Positions 11,174 to 24,525 are shown, numbered from the stretch's first letter. The stretch is DNA of 64,000 bases from Rhizophlyctis rosea (GCA_027596075.1 JADGJC010000177.1:20933-84932), one strand, 5' to 3'. The notes: generated by a model from the sequence alone, not told the origin. Program-made: numbers and translations.

Positions 11174-12607
11174 ATGGGATATAAAGTAAGTCGACGGTGT
11201 TCGGGACGCACGTGTATTGTTGTGCTAACCAACCTTTGCTTTGCAGTTAGTAAATAGCAGTAATTTTTTGCAGTCAAGCAAAAGCATAGTTTTGTATCTA
11301 GCATCCATTCTTCACAATAGCATATCGCGCCGTCAAGACCTCAGCGGTCCACGTTCTGGTGAGTGGGCATTGCGAGCGGCGGATGTGGACAGCCGACTTG
11401 ACGAGTTGCCATCGGGCCAAGTATGGTAACGTGGCCAGGATTGGTGTAGCTGCTACTTCCCCAGGGACATAGGAAGAGTCAATGACCGAATGGTTGTCAA
11501 TCGATTGCCCATTGATGCTGCCACTTCCCATTTGAATGCTCGATGAATGAGAATGTCTTCCAATAGTGGCGGTGATGTGACGTACATTCGATTTGGAAAT
11601 ATATGACAGGTAGAATGTCTGGACAAAACAACTTCCGACTGATACGCCACGCTATCGCTGAATAGAATCATGGCGTGCGGGCAGCAGTACATATGTGATG
11701 CAATAGGAAGCGCCACGCGTACAAGTGTACAAGTTGAACTCGTGCAAGAACAGTATGATGGCTCATTTGGGCGGAGACTGCATCCAGCCAATATGCCAGA
11801 AAGAAGTGCACGAGAGATGTTGATCTCTACTTGACTTATGCGGACCACTCGGCCCCATGAAGTGACTTGGATTGAGGAATGTATGGCGTGGAATGGGTCG
11901 ATGGCTGTTCAGATTGAATGTGGAAAAAAAAAAAAAACATCGGAAAAGAAACAGGAGGAGGATGAGGCAGACACCTTTGCTACCTATTTCAGCAGCCGAG
12001 ATTGTTCAAAAGTTTGACCTGCGTAATACGCATCACTGCCGCCGTGAGTTTATCTGTGCAAATCAGCACTGATCTGTGGCTCAATCAGGGCCAGACGCGT
12101 TTCAGTCGTGGTTGGGGCCGAACCAGGGGTGATGGGGCCACAAGGGCTTTCAACTCTGGGCCCCCTATGCGTCACGCGCGCGTTTTGGGTTATGTTTACG
12201 GCTTTTTTGTTGTCTTCTGTCAGCCGCTATCTCACAAAGGAATCTGACGTTGGGCTAACTTCCCACACGTAACTCGCTCTCATAACAGATAGGGAGGGAG
12301 GACTTGCTACTCAACAAGGTACATTCTCACCCCCTCTTACGCAAAATAGCTGGAGTCGGTGCCTTCTGCTGAAGACCGGGGAGAGAAGGCTCTTGGGATC
12401 TCTCAAGATCGCGGTCTATCTGACTACTGCGCAAACTTCGTCCGCAGCTGATTGCAGTTGACTGCAGATACTTCAGATCTTCCCATAGCATACGGACAAC
12501 CACGCCTTCTGTTTTTACACATCTAAATATATCATTTTCGAAAGCACCCTCTCAGAGCCCTTCAACTCCGTCTTCGGACTGGGCAGTTCCTCTTGCGATT
12601 GTGAACC
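11174..12607. other. Long intergenic region before the debranching enzyme
   Basis: About 1.4 kb with no supported gene. It holds a poly-A run near 11922-11938 and an AT-rich patch around 12520-12540 just upstream of the debranching-enzyme start, which could be core promoter. Open frames here show no family resemblance. Confidence 0.5.
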
Positions 12608-15600
12608 ATGACGGTAGTTTTTCAGATCCGGTTGATGGATGATGGGTCCCCAGATTGGGCGAAAAAGGTTAGCGGTTTGATCAGTACCAATGATCTAGAA
12701 AGATTCAATCTCATGGTCATCTATCTTAGTATGTCCGCCTTCCGCCGCCGGTAGACAGGCGTCCGTACGGGTTGCGGCTGGTCATCACAGCTGGATCATT
12801 GGCATCTAAAAACCCAAAACTTTTCACGAACTTTCCGATCAAAGGGTTAGTGAACGCTATGAACCAGTTTACCCTTAACGTACGGCTTAGATCCATTGAA
12901 TTCTTCCAATTCTACAGGCACCCATTTGTCCGAAACCATTTTGAGTCGTTGGAGTAAGTATTGAAGGAAGGTTACTCCATCATGTGCATTGATTCACTTG
13001 CCTTTTGTATGCAGATTTGTACAGGAGGGCATCTCTGATGCTACCTGTCAACTTACTATTCGACGGCCGGGAGTGTTTGAATACTACGTAGAGTATGATG
13101 ACTGGACGACGGGCAAACGATTGCTATCGAGGACCCGAGGCGCATTCATTGTTGAACCCCGTCTACACATTCCGACCGCCGGATCTGTTCTTGATCTCTC
13201 CACCGCACCACCAGAAATGCTCCTCCCTTTGGATGGTATATCCATCCTAACCGTCATCCCCAAGTGGATGCCGACATTGTCGGGCTGGTCTGCCCATTTC
13301 AGAGCATTCGCCGAGACGGGCTACAATATGGTACATTTCGCACCCCTCAACACCCGCGGATCGTCCAATTCTCCATACAGTATATACGACCAGTTGTCGA
13401 TCTCAGATGATCTTTTCCGGGAGCAAGGACTATCGGAGGATGAGAAAGAGCGACAACTTAAACAAACATTAGACCTTATCCGATCACGGGATGGGATTCT
13501 GAGTGTTACTGACGTGGTATGGAATCACACGGCCTGTAACAGCGCTTGGTTAGAGGAGCACCCAGAAGCAGGTGAGGCTCTGTGAGGCACTTCAGCTCTC
13601 ATAAGGGCAATCAATGATTTTCCCATAGGGTACAACTTGGTTACCGCTCCGCATCTCAGATCCGCGTACGAACTAGATGAGTTGCTGATGGAGTTTTCAA
13701 CGGACATTGTTGACGTGTATGGCTTGCCAGCAACGATCAAAACGGAAGAGGAGTTGCAAACGGCAATGCGGACTTTGAAGGAGATCGTCCTGCCGAGGTT
13801 GAAATTGTGGGAGTACTATGCAGTGAATGTAGATAGGAGCATTGAAGAATTGCGCGGGGCTATGGTGGACCCATTGCGGAAGGTGGACACGGAAAAGTAT
13901 CAAGTACATATCGGAGCCATGACCTTGAAGGATCGAGCTGAGCTCCTGCGGAAAGATGGTCTCGTCGATAAGAAGGATGGGAGACGGTGGTCGAAAACGA
14001 TTGATGTCGATGTGGCGTTTGCCTTTATGGATCGGTTGTCGAAAGATAGCCTATTGCCAGATGTCGAGAGCGCGTTGACGTACTATAAGGCGATTTTGAA
14101 CGAGCTTAACCTGACGTACTACAAAGACCATGACGAAGACTACGCCGCAATCCTCGAGAACATAACGAGCCGTGCCCGATATCTTCGAGTTGATGCTCAT
14201 GGACCAAGACTTGGTCCTCTCAGCTCATTGTAAAGTCCGCTTTTGAGTTTCCAAGAGCAATATGAGTACTGACATTTCCTGCAGACATCCCTTGAATGAC
14301 ACATACTTCACACGGCTTCCTCGAAACCAAACGACCGCAATTCGCCACGCCGACGAACTAGTGCTTGCCAATAATGGATGGATATGGAATGCGGATCCTC
14401 TTTTGAATTTCGCGGGGCCAGAATCCAAAGCGTATTTGCGGCGAGAAGTCATCGCATGGGGAGATTGCGTCAAACTGAGATATGGCGAAAAGCCGGTCGG
14501 TTGATTGCTTTGAGTGTTCGTTCGAGAAAATGACGTGGATGTGACAATATTTTTCTCGTTTGCAGGAGGACAATAGTTGGCTATGGTCGCATCAGGAGGA
14601 ATATACCAAGAAAATGGCTAGCCTTTTCGCCGGTTTCCGCATTGACAATTGTCATTCGACTCCCATGCATGTTGCTGCCCACTTGCTCGACGTTGCAAGA
14701 ACAGTGAACCCCGACCTATATGTGTTTGCGGAACTCTTCACCGGCAGTGAAGAGAAGGATATCATGTTTGTCAGCAAACTTGGGATCAACTCGCTGATCA
14801 GGGAGGCAATGAATGCCTGGGACCCCCACGAGTTGAGCAGATTGGCTCATAGATTTGGCGGACAACCTGTTGGTGAGGACCTAATTATCGCCACTCCATA
14901 TGATCAAGCAGGATATGTTGCTCATTCAATGTTCAATAGGATCACTCACGTTCCCACCCGAGCACTTCCCACTGGAAATGCTTGGTCATTTCACCGGGTC
15001 GCGATCATTCTCAGCTATGGGAACTGATGATGAAGTTATAGTCGATGTGAAGGGATCTTCGCCACATGCATTGTTCATGGATTGGTGGGCACTGTGTAGT
15101 CGACGTCAACTGAAGTTTCCAGCTTACATTCCTTCTGCCTCAGCACACACGACAATGAGACCCCACATCAACGTCGTACTGCAGATGACACTTTGCCAAA
15201 TGCTGCAGTTGTGGCCATGTCCAGCTGTGCGGTCGGAAGTGTTAAAGGCTACGACGAGCTGGTGCCGGAATTGCTTGATGTTGTGAAGGAGAAGCGGAAA
15301 TATCGGGTGCCGGAGCCGTACGAGGGGATTTTGTCGGGTAAGGTGGATTGATCCTTATGGCCGAAACTGCCCAGTTGTTGACGTGAAGTGCAGCAAAGGC
15401 CGTACTCAACCACATCCATCTGAAGATGGCCCGGGAGGGATATGTGGAGATTCATGTGCATCAAGAACACGACGTGGGTTTCTCGTGTAGTTGTGAAAAT
15501 AACACTCATGAATCCTCACTTTGCTTTCAGTTCATCTCGATTCATAGAGTACACCCAGTGACGCACGATGGGTATTTGATGATCGCACGAACGGCGTTCC

Positions 15601-18600
15601 GCAAGGAACATGGAAGTGACAGTAAGTTGTAAAGCTGTACCCTTCCTGGATCATGACCTCTAATGCTTCGTCTAGTCCATTCCCCTATTTACTTACGAAA
15701 TCAACGAGTGCGAGTGTTGATGTCCAGTTCGTTGACTGTGCAGGCAATGCCAGTTCCGCACGAAGAGGATCATTCTGAGCATTCCGAGCACGAAGCCGAC
15801 AACATGCTGCCACCTCAATCCCCCGTTCAAATGTACCATCGACCTTCAGATATAGAATTTCCTGACGCACCAAACTTAGAAGAGATCAAGTCCTACCGTC
15901 GGGTTCTCGGCACGATTGGTGGCCTACCTTCCATGCTCGCATTCTCGACGGCCGTCACCACTCATGCAAACTTGAGCGAAGAGCCCGTTGGAACTGATGA
16001 TTTCAACACTGTCATCAGAATGGTGCAAGATCATTTCAAACCGGGGTCAGTGGTGTTGTTCCGCACATGGGTGGCGGGCAGTGGATTGGATGAGGCTCAG
16101 GAAGCAAAGGTGGTAGCAGAGGCAGTTGAAAGCGCTGGTGGGGCGCATATGGCGGCTCCTCGACCAGTCACGCCGATTGACGCCGGGCCGCTGCATCATT
16201 TGTGGAGATTGCTGGGTTTGGAGGATCGCAACGCGGGGATTGAGATGATGGTGCAGCTTGGGCTCGATATCTTTGGGGCAGGCAAACTCTGGTATGGAGC
16301 GGATTCTTCGAGATGGCCACCGGGTCTCAGAGAAGCTGTTGAAAAGTTGGACATTGTGGAAATCAATGTTGCTCTATATCGAGCTGGGGCAGAGGAACAG
16401 GACAGTATAGGTAAGACTCGATTCAAAATTTTGCCGGTTTTACATCACAATGCCTTAATCCCGGCCTAACACTCAATTTTAGCGGATGGCGCTTATGATG
16501 TGCCCGACTTTGGACCGTTCTCCTACTGCGGCTTGCAAGGCTTCGCCTCCGCTCTACAACCAATAGCCCGCACAAATGATCTTGGTCACCCCATCTTTTC
16601 AAACATCCGTAACGGGCCATGGATGCCAGACTACGTTGTTGGCCGAGTGAAAAAATACGAACAATATTACCCAGCTCTATCATTATTACGCAAATGGCTT
16701 GAAGACCGACTCCACCTCGTGAAGGAACTCTCCGCATCCTTTGTGCCCAAGTATTTCACGTTAGTCATCATGGCAGCCTATCAAGGGCTCCGCCACCGCG
16801 CAATCTCTCTCACGCCCGCCAAATTCATATCAACGCCACCATCTCGCCCGCACGGTGTCTCCAGCGCCGAAGTTTTCCTGCAAGCTTGTGCTCTTACTGC
16901 TTATCAGCTATACGGCCGAGTGGGGTCCACGGGCCTGTTCCCTGGACCGTATCCTTTGGGACAAGTCGGAGTAGGTCAAGCAGTAGGGAGCAAGGAAGGC
17001 AAAGCCCGGGACCCATCACTCGCTGCTGGACTGCCTTTCTTTGCAACAGCGCACATGCGGTGCTGGGGCCGAGACGTCTTCATTGCGCTCAACGGACTAT
17101 TCATTCTACCTGGCCACTTCGAGGCGGCGAAGGCACATCTTATCGCCTTCGGTAGTACGCTTCGACATGGTCTCATTCCCAACCTGCTAGATCAGGGCTG
17201 GATGCCTAGATATAATGCGCGAGATGCCGCATGGTGGTGGCTGTGGAGCGTTATAGAGTACTGTCGGGAGGCTCCAGAGGGTTTGGCGTTTTTGGGTACG
17301 GAGGTAGGTCGGAGGTTTGTTCCTAAACGGAGGTATCGGCAAGGTCCGGAGTATGGGACGGGACCTGATGATGATGCAAGTGACGGGGGTGATACATGGT
17401 CAGACCCGAACGACACTACCAAATCCTACGCCTACAAAAACACTATCGCCGAGCTGTGCCATGAGATCCTAGAGAGACATGCACGTGGAGTCTGGTTCCG
17501 CGAATTCAATGCTGGCCAAAAGCTAGATCATGCGATGAATAGTGAAGGGTTTGACGTTGGGGTTCGGACGAACTGGGATTGGGAGAAGAAAGGCGCTCCG
17601 GACGGAATCGTGTTTGGCGGCAACCGGTGGAATTGTGGTACCTGGATGGACAAGATGGGGGACTCCGAGAAGGCCAAGACGAAGGGTGTGCCTGCGACGC
17701 CACGCGATGGGGCGGCGGTTGAGATTGTTGGATTGGTAAAAGCAAGTTTGCAGTGGGTAGTGAGCGAGGCGAGTAAAGGCGGGAAAAGTTGGTGGAAGTG
17801 GAAGGGTGTTACCGTGAAAGGTGCGGTTTCAGTGGAAGAGGTGCAAAATGTACGATCGTCTCACCATATTCCAGATATGAACCGCGAAGACAAGTTTATT
17901 TCCTACGAAGAGTGGAACAATAGGTTGCAGAAGTCGTTTGAGCGGCATTTCTACATCCCTACAGGTCAGTTCTTTGGCCCAGATGCAATGCTGTTCGGAT
18001 CTTTGACAAGCCCCTTCCCAGACGCGGCAGATGACACGAAGTACGCGGTGGGAAGCGCAGACCTTGTCAACCGGCGCGGTGTATACAAGGATACCGTTGG
18101 GGCTTCCTTGCAATACATGGACTACCAACTTCGTCCCAACCTTTGCATAGCGATGGTGGCGGTGAGTCGCCTCCTTTATGCTCGTCACCGATCAACACCA
18201 TGCTCAGACTTCTTTGATGCCCTCAGGCTCCTGAATTATTCAATCCCGATCATGCTCGAACAGCACTAGAAATAATCAAAGACGTTCTAGTCGGCCCGTT
18301 GGGGATGAAAACTCTAGATCCGAGGGATTGGGCATACCGCGGCGTTTACGACAATTCTAATGACAGCACGGATTCCAGTATTGCACATGGATTTAACTAC
18401 CATAATGGACCTGTAAGTAGATACTGCGGTTGTGCGTTTTGACAAGTTGTTTAATCTGTTGCATGTAGGAATGGGTATGGGTCATGGGCTTTTATCTTCG
18501 GGCATATCTGTACTTCTTCACCAAAGCGCCCGGCTGCGATCCAAAAGCTGTAAGAATTCAAAATGCTGCTTGCTGCATGCGCCTGTTTACAGCTCTGATC

Positions 18601-18846
18601 TTGATAAATGACTTCCATATCGTTTCTCAGGTTCCGGATCACATTCAATACGTCAATCGTGTTATTCTCCGGCATAAATTGCATATTTTGGATGCCGTTT
18701 CCTCACCATGGGCGGGGCTGCCGGAACTTACCAACAAGAATGGGGAGTTTTGTCGGGATTCTTGTCCCACTCAGGCGTGGAGCACGGGGTTGATGGTTGC
18801 TGTGGTTAAGGACTTATATGACATCATTGCTGCTGTAAATAAATAA
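12608..18846 (+). CDS. GDB1: Glycogen debranching enzyme (4-alpha-glucanotransferase / amylo-1,6-glucosidase)
   Basis: Bifunctional cytosolic enzyme that moves maltotriosyl units and removes alpha-1,6 branch glucose during glycogen breakdown. About 16 exons give about 1,700 residues, longer than human AGL. The N-terminal GH13-like half shows [23 protein letters not shown] (Asp nucleophile) and VFAELFTGS (acid/base Glu). [10 protein letters not shown] and [16 protein letters not shown] follow. The C-terminal GH133 half shows [49 protein letters not shown] and [13 protein letters not shown], ending at 18846. The frame change near 14900-15040 is explained by an intron from about 14873 (donor gtgagg) to 15012, and another intron interrupts ALFMD/THDNE. 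A His/Glu-rich insert lies near 15760-15830. Confidence 0.95.
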
Positions 18847-19657
18847 TCAATGGTGTGCGTGTGGGGGGTTGAGTTTGCTCCCTCAGGTTTCGATCCCAGA
18901 TATCGGCAGAGCCGTATGGTATCTTATTGTCTGAGTCCACTGTTTTGCACACTGGACTCAAACTTCCACTTTTACTCCACCAGTATGTTTCTCACGCTTG
19001 CCAGGAAGAGCAGGAAAAAAGGGTGACGCGTTCAGCAGGGGACATCTTGTGTTTATTTTCATCAGCAGCGAAAGTGATCGACAGGAGCCAACAAAGCCCA
19101 AGCCTCCTTTTACCACAAAGGTTAGATTAGCCTCCTCCAGCTCCGTCCTGTCACACAACAGGCGGGGCTGGTAAGAAAGGGTGAGCCCATATTTGTCAAC
19201 ACTTTCTATTATGGCAAAAGCGCAATATGCACGTGGTTGGGCAATCAGGATTCAGGGGGCGGCAGCCGCTGGGCTCCCTCGACTTTTCAAGCGTCGCGTT
19301 CCAGCGCTGTGAAGCCCTGGGCAGGGTGGCAGAGAGCAAGAGACACCACAAAGAGCACACAGAAGAACGTCAGAAAACGATGCAGGATTTGACGTTGGGA
19401 CAGGTGCGCTGACCACAACTGATGGGAGCGATAAACCCCATGTCCCCCTTTCTTGTCGCTTTGTAGCCAATTACTTCGTTTCTTCCCAGGGTGTCCAGAG
19501 GGTTGCCTTCGCAGTTATGAAAAAATCCTGCCACGACATCAACAATATGGCTACCTATTCCTCATAGAACAAACACCACAAGGGAAACGATAAAACTCTC
19601 GCAAACCCCCTTCATCTCGGGAATTCTGAATACCCGACGCATAGGCGACATACAAAA
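18847..19657. other. Intergenic region, no gene seen
   Basis: Contains the debranching-enzyme 3' end and the upstream region of the seven-helix protein. No frame here has support. Confidence 0.5.
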
Positions 19658-20976
19658 ATGGTTTCGAGACGGACGTTGGTTATAATACATACTTCCTTGG
19701 GGGTAGTTCTCCCCTTTCCCCTGCTAGTTCTTCTGCTACATCGGTGGCGGCACGAGCTTGGACGGTTGAATCATTTTCGAAAGTATATCCTCATTGTGCT
19801 GGGCAGTGTTACTCTATACCCTATCTCGGGCATATACCATAAGTGGCTCGATGCGACGTGTTTGGATACGACGAGTAACCCAACGAAGGGGTCGACGAAT
19901 CACTGTATGGACAGTTATGTTGATCGGGTCTGGATAGGGCATCATTTGAGTTATGTGGTTAGCTATGGGTTGTTGCATTTGAGTGGTGAGTTCGGTTTGA
20001 ACAGTCATGGGACTGTCGTCAATGTTAACTGAACGTCCTCTTATGGCAGGTGCATTCTACCTGCTCACAATCATGCAACGGCTGAAGATATTTGGACCTG
20101 TTCTACGAACACCTTCATGCCTTGTGCCTGTTTTGACGTGGTGCACAATCGTTTTGGCACTGGCCGGGTGGATCACAACCTGCATACCATCATTCACGCG
20201 TAACCAACCGGAAACCATAGCTGCAATTGTTATCGATGTGGGTCATGTCGTATATGATGTACCTTGTTTACCATTGGCATGGTGTTGATTGGCATTCGAT
20301 CATCATATGCAAATAGGGCGTCTTCTGGCTCCTATTCATGGCAGCGGACATATCCATTCTCATCATCATGCTCAAAGCATACCATCGCACACAAAGTCTA
20401 GCTCCTCCCACACATCTATACGACCTCTCCCATCGCGACGGATCAAGCAGTGTTATCACTCGCGTCAGTAATACCACGGCGGAGGATCTGCGGATTGGGG
20501 GAAGAGAGCCAAAGGAGGACAGACCGGAGGCAGGGGCTTCCAATATATTGAGAGATAATGTTAGCGATTTTGGTTATCTGCATACACCACCGAGAGATGC
20601 GGCAAAGAAGAGGCGGAAAGGAGTGTGGTTGACGATGATGTTGGGATGTTTGGTTGCTCTTGATTTGGCGACGATTGTGTTGACAATGTTGGCGTTTTTG
20701 TTGGCGGGGCTATGGTCAAGTAATGCCGTACGTATTTGAGCTTTTAGCTTTGGAAGGCTCAAAATCCATTCACCTTTGACATGATCCTATGAACAGACAC
20801 AAACCATCTTCGATTTTTGGGTGGCTTTACATTACGTGATCGCGATCAGCTTTCTGATCCAGGTCAGTCTTGGAACATTCGGGTGTCTTATTCCTTGAGC
20901 ATTTCATATTGACTGTTCATTGTAGTTGAAGGATGCTACTGCTTCGGGTGTGGAATCCAGCAGGTTGCCGGATTAG
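19658..20976 (+). CDS. Seven-helix membrane protein, unknown family
   Basis: Four or five exons splice in phase. Exon 1 ends at a gtgagt donor after LLHLSG and resumes with AFYLLTIMQRL. A later junction joins VGHVVYD to GVFWLLFMAADISILIIML, and the end reads IAISFLIQ/LKDATASG with stop at 20974-20976. Seven hydrophobic segments are visible: about TLVIIHTSLGVVLPFPLLVLL, YILIVLGSVTLYPISG, LSYVVSYGLLHLSGAFYLL, LVPVLTWCTIVLALAGWI, WLLFMAADISILIIML, LTMMLGCLVALDLATIVLTM and FWVALHYVIAISFLI. A hydrophilic loop of about 75 residues separates segments 5 and 6, where a G-protein-coupled receptor would have its third cytoplasmic loop. No DRY/NPxxY-type motif or known family was recognised, so receptor function is only a possibility. 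Confidence 0.7.
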
Positions 20977-21592
20977 AGAGTTGCTAGTTGATTTGATTCG
21001 TATGATCGTCGGTTTTTTCCAACAGCTTGAAGCTTGGATTAGACGACCCCAGAGCTCGGAGTACGTATGCACTTCAACACCAAGCTCAGTTGTTAGCCCA
21101 CACGGTCTCTCCGACTTGGATTGAAGGACACCATGTAAAAAGTGTAATTATATACCCACCACTGGCCATACACTCATCCTGACTATATGTATCTTCTTAA
21201 CCTTCTCTGTGTATGGATAGGCTGCTTCATGGAAACGCATTTGTCAATTTGTCAAGATGCAATGGAATCCACCGACGGGTGGTGCAGAAAGCGGCACAGC
21301 AAGCCACCCTGGCCCGGAGCAAGCCTTCCGCCACAGACGCGCGTGCGTGCCGTCGGAATGCTAAATGTTTATATCTGTTTTGGAACACACTCCCGACATA
21401 CGAGGCAACAATACACAATTGAGGTCAAATGACTTGCATGCATACTGTCGAAAATGAGTCAATGGATAATATATAAATGGAACCATGATAATGTCACAAG
21501 TTATGTACAAAGTCCTATCTTTAGACGGATCGATTCCCCTACCCTACGCTACCTACGCTGGCCGAAAACCTCCATTGCCATCTTCCACTACT
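20977..21592. other. Convergent intergenic region
   Basis: Lies between the ends of the seven-helix gene (+) and the small membrane-protein gene (-). Open frames exist on both strands but none has splice or family support. Confidence 0.5.
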
Positions 21593-22332
21593 TTATATAG
21601 CCTCATTGGGCTGACGTGCCGTAGCCGAACTCTCTATCTGATTACAATCAAGGACCGCAATGGAATAACGTGGTGGCGGCTCCTCCCAATCGGTCGTGGA
21701 TCCCACAACATAGCTACGATCTACGACGCACCCCTCCTCCCACGGCAAGCCCCGATGCGTTGTTCTCATCCCATGCACATCGCCCAAAAAAATCTCTGCA
21801 ACACGCTGATCTGAAGTGGATTTGCGAGTTCCACAACCCCAACATCCACCGTACCAACAGGACCGTCGACTTTTGGCGGTTCGTATCTGATGGATTTTGA
21901 AGGCTATGAAACCGAGCAGAACGAGGATGATGACAACAACCGGGGTAATTATGTAGAACAGGGAGGACACTTGATTGTTCTCAAATGGAGACGGTGCGGC
22001 GGTTGGTGTGTAGGATGTGGTGGGACGCAAATGGATATCGGGGCTGGAGGGGTCGGTTTGAGTGGGTTGAGACTGCACTTGAACAATGGGACCAAATGAA
22101 TCTGATGGTTCAATCGATTTGGATGGGATAGGAGCAACGGTTCTATCAGTTGGAGTTGACATCTTGAAGGCGACGCGTCAGCACAAGTTTGACAGGTGGT
22201 GAGATGTTGTTGGTGGGGTCTATCGGGGTGTACAAGGTGCTAAGGTATCCAACTTGTCCAACAGCTATTTCAGCTTTGAGGACTTCCTGCCCGGTAGTTG
22301 GCACCAGCGACTTTATAGCATTCTGTGTGTTC
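21593..22332 (-). CDS. Small single-pass membrane protein, 5' end incomplete
   Basis: The 3' exon (open from 22162 to stop at 21593) encodes a Pro/Ser/Thr-rich ectodomain, a strong helix (FYIITPVVVIILVLLGFIAF), a Cys-rich juxtamembrane segment (SCWYGGCWGCGT) and a cytoplasmic tail. The first Met has no signal peptide. Upstream, an exon starting at 22332 after a good acceptor (tgtcccag) reads NTQNAIKSLVPTTGQEVLK and on through STLYTPIDPTNN. It can join in phase to the 3' exon at an acceptor (gtgcag) within it. I therefore think the gene starts further upstream, between 22350 and 22650, with a signal-peptide exon I could not fix. Function unknown. It is divergent from TRAPPC13. Confidence 0.55.
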
Positions 22333-22715
22333 CTGGGACAAACGGTGGAGGGTTATTAGTTACTAAGTAGGTCTTTCCTCCCTGTCAGGCTGGGTGCTTT
22401 TGTGCGAAAAGTGCGAAATGCAAGGGACTGCCAAATCAAGGGAAGGCGGGAATATCCCCAGCCACAAATGCAATTCCCAATTCCCACAGAGTCCACAGAG
22501 ACGGTGGACTGGCAGATGACACACCGTGCGTCAAAAGCACTCCTTTCCCAACTTGAACGTGCTCTACAGCCTACCAGTATGCACGCCTTGCACACCGCCA
22601 AAATCATCTTCCTTTTCCAATCACCTACTTTCCGGTGGTCTCGCACTCAACACCCAAGTATAACTACACAACACGGAGGCGCACCACCGACCACATCATA
22701 ACGTAGTCAGACGCG
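22333..22715. other. Short divergent region upstream of TRAPPC13
   Basis: Should hold the TRAPPC13 promoter and possibly the first exon of the small membrane-protein gene on the minus strand; that exon is not resolved. Confidence 0.4.
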
Positions 22716-24194
22716 ATGGGGGATTCAGCGCAACACCTTCTCTCACTGAAGGTGATGCGGCTATCGCGTCCCGCCTTCGTCCTCGCCAACCCCCTTCCCT
22801 ACGAGCCGTCACCAGGATTGCTTGGAGAAGAAGCTTTAGCCAACATTGCTGCCGATGAAGTAACCGAGCTCAGAACTCCCATAGGAGAACTCATCTACCC
22901 GGATCAAACAAATATAGACCCCTCCTCACCACCTGCCTTGCGACTTGGCGAATTTGGGCTAAGCAACTTTCTGGCGCTACCGTCCTCGTTCGGCAACATA
23001 TACCTCGGTGAAACCTTCTCCTCCTACCTTTGCATAAACAATGAAAGCGGAGCCGCTGTTCAGGAAGTTGGAATTAAGTGCGAGCTGCAAACCTCCTCGC
23101 AACGCTTTACCCTCGCAGACACTCTCGCCACCCTCTCCAGCCCGACATTTTCCAACCTCCCCGCCGGTACTCTCACTCCACCACGCTCTCCCGCTACCCC
23201 CGCACGCGTTTCCCTCCTGCCCACACAGTCTGCTGAATTCATGGTGCACCATGAGATCAAAGAGTTGGGTATTCACATTCTCGTATGTTCTGTCCATTAT
23301 ACCACCCCTGAACGGGAGAGGAAATTCTTTCGCAAATTTTACAAGTTTCAAGTACTGAATCCTTTAGCGGTCAAAACGAAAGTAAACACACTACAGGATG
23401 GGAGAGTGCTGCTCGAGGCTCAGGTGCAGAATGTGGCGGGTACACCAATGTTTCTTGAACGGATGCGGTTCGAGGCTAGCCCGCTGTTCAACCATAGCGA
23501 CCTGAATTCGATAATAGAGCCAAACGTAGGAGGGGAAAATATGACGGGACTGGTAGAAACGGCTGCAGGGGGGCTGGCGGGAGAAGCGCTATTGGCCGGC
23601 AATCAGCTTGATCGAAAAGAACACCAAACTACCACGCCCCAAACCACATCAGTGTTTGGCTCTACAAATTACCTAAATCCGCAAGATACCCGACAATACC
23701 TCTACATGCTACGACCCAAAACACCTCACGACCCGCTCGCACGCACCACTCCAACCCTCGGAAAACTCGACATAATCTGGCGCACACAACTCGGACAGAC
23801 TGGTCGCCTTCAAACATCACAACTCAGCCGCAAAGTTCCACCACTCGATCCTTATGAAATCACTGTCACTCGAATGCCTCAAATAGTGCAAGCCGAGTTG
23901 CCTTTCACCGTCTCCTGCCGCATCCGTAACAATAGTGCTTCAGAACGCTTGCATATTTCTATAGCAGGGGTAAAGAGCAAAATGAGTTCGGTGCTTTTAA
24001 GTGGGCCGAGCGAGAAACAGTTGGGAGTAGTAGAGGCGCAGGAGCATGTAGATTTTGACTTGGAGTTTTTCCCGTTGTTGGCCGGAATGCACAAAATCAC
24101 TGGGTTGAAGATTTCGGAGGCCATATCGGGGACGAGTAGGGATGTTGATAGTTTAGCGGATGTGTATGTAGCTGCCGGAGAGCTGGCGAGATAA
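22716..24194 (+). CDS. TRAPPC13: TRAPP complex subunit TRAPPC13
   Basis: Uninterrupted frame of 492 codons. The N-terminus HLLSLKVMRLSRPAF, then GEFGLSNFLALPSSFGNIYL, GETFSSYLCINNESG, KCELQTSSQRF, HHEIKELGIHILVCSVHYTT, FRKFYKFQVLNPLAVKTK, DTRQYLYMLRPK and GKLDIIWRTQLGQTGRLQTS follow the TRAPPC13 (DUF974) family from end to end. TRAPPC13 belongs to metazoan and filamentous-fungal TRAPPII/III-type complexes, which act as Rab exchange factors in ER-Golgi, post-Golgi and autophagy traffic; budding yeast has no clear orthologue. Two inserts, near residues 140-170 (Pro/Ser-rich) and 270-310, make it longer than the human protein. Unlike most neighbours it has no introns. Confidence 0.95.
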   Translation: MGDSAQHLLSLKVMRLSRPAFVLANPLPYEPSPGLLGEEALANIAADEVTELRTPIGELIYPDQTNIDPSSPPALRLGEFGLSNFLALPSSFGNIYLGETFSSYLCINNESGAAVQEVGIKCELQTSSQRFTLADTLATLSSPTFSNLPAGTLTPPRSPATPARVSLLPTQSAEFMVHHEIKELGIHILVCSVHYTTPERERKFFRKFYKFQVLNPLAVKTKVNTLQDGRVLLEAQVQNVAGTPMFLERMRFEASPLFNHSDLNSIIEPNVGGENMTGLVETAAGGLAGEALLAGNQLDRKEHQTTTPQTTSVFGSTNYLNPQDTRQYLYMLRPKTPHDPLARTTPTLGKLDIIWRTQLGQTGRLQTSQLSRKVPPLDPYEITVTRMPQIVQAELPFTVSCRIRNNSASERLHISIAGVKSKMSSVLLSGPSEKQLGVVEAQEHVDFDLEFFPLLAGMHKITGLKISEAISGTSRDVDSLADVYVAAGELAR

Positions 24195-24525
24195 CTGTAA
24201 ATAGAACGGGTACTGGTTGTGGCTGCTATGATCATGCGATCCGAGCATCTACCACCACACGTCGAAGGCGCTTCCTTGTTGTGGGAAAGCTGTTGTTCAT
24301 TTCGTCTGCCATTTTGTCTGGGCCAAAGGACAAGGCGATTGACGCGTTCCAGTATAACCATATTTGGTCAATCCAATTTGTGGAACAATTTTCCCTTTCC
24401 CAAAAGGTCCCAAGTTTTCGCCTGCGACTTTCTCCATTCTGTTCCCACGCTCCCACAAACTTCACATCAAAATTCAATACCGGAAATATCAGTACATAGG
24501 CATAACGGTGTTTGATGGAGTTGCG
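24195..24525. other. Intergenic region before the DNA ligase
   Basis: No gene seen; presumed TRAPPC13 terminator and ligase promoter. Confidence 0.5.

Noticed and set aside
11453..11848. 131-codon minus-strand frame
   Set aside because: No recognisable product or splice partner in a long intergenic stretch.
14880..15040. Frameshift in the debranching enzyme
   Set aside because: Explained by an intron with a gtgagg donor after GGQPV and a ctcag acceptor at 15012, which restores the family frame.
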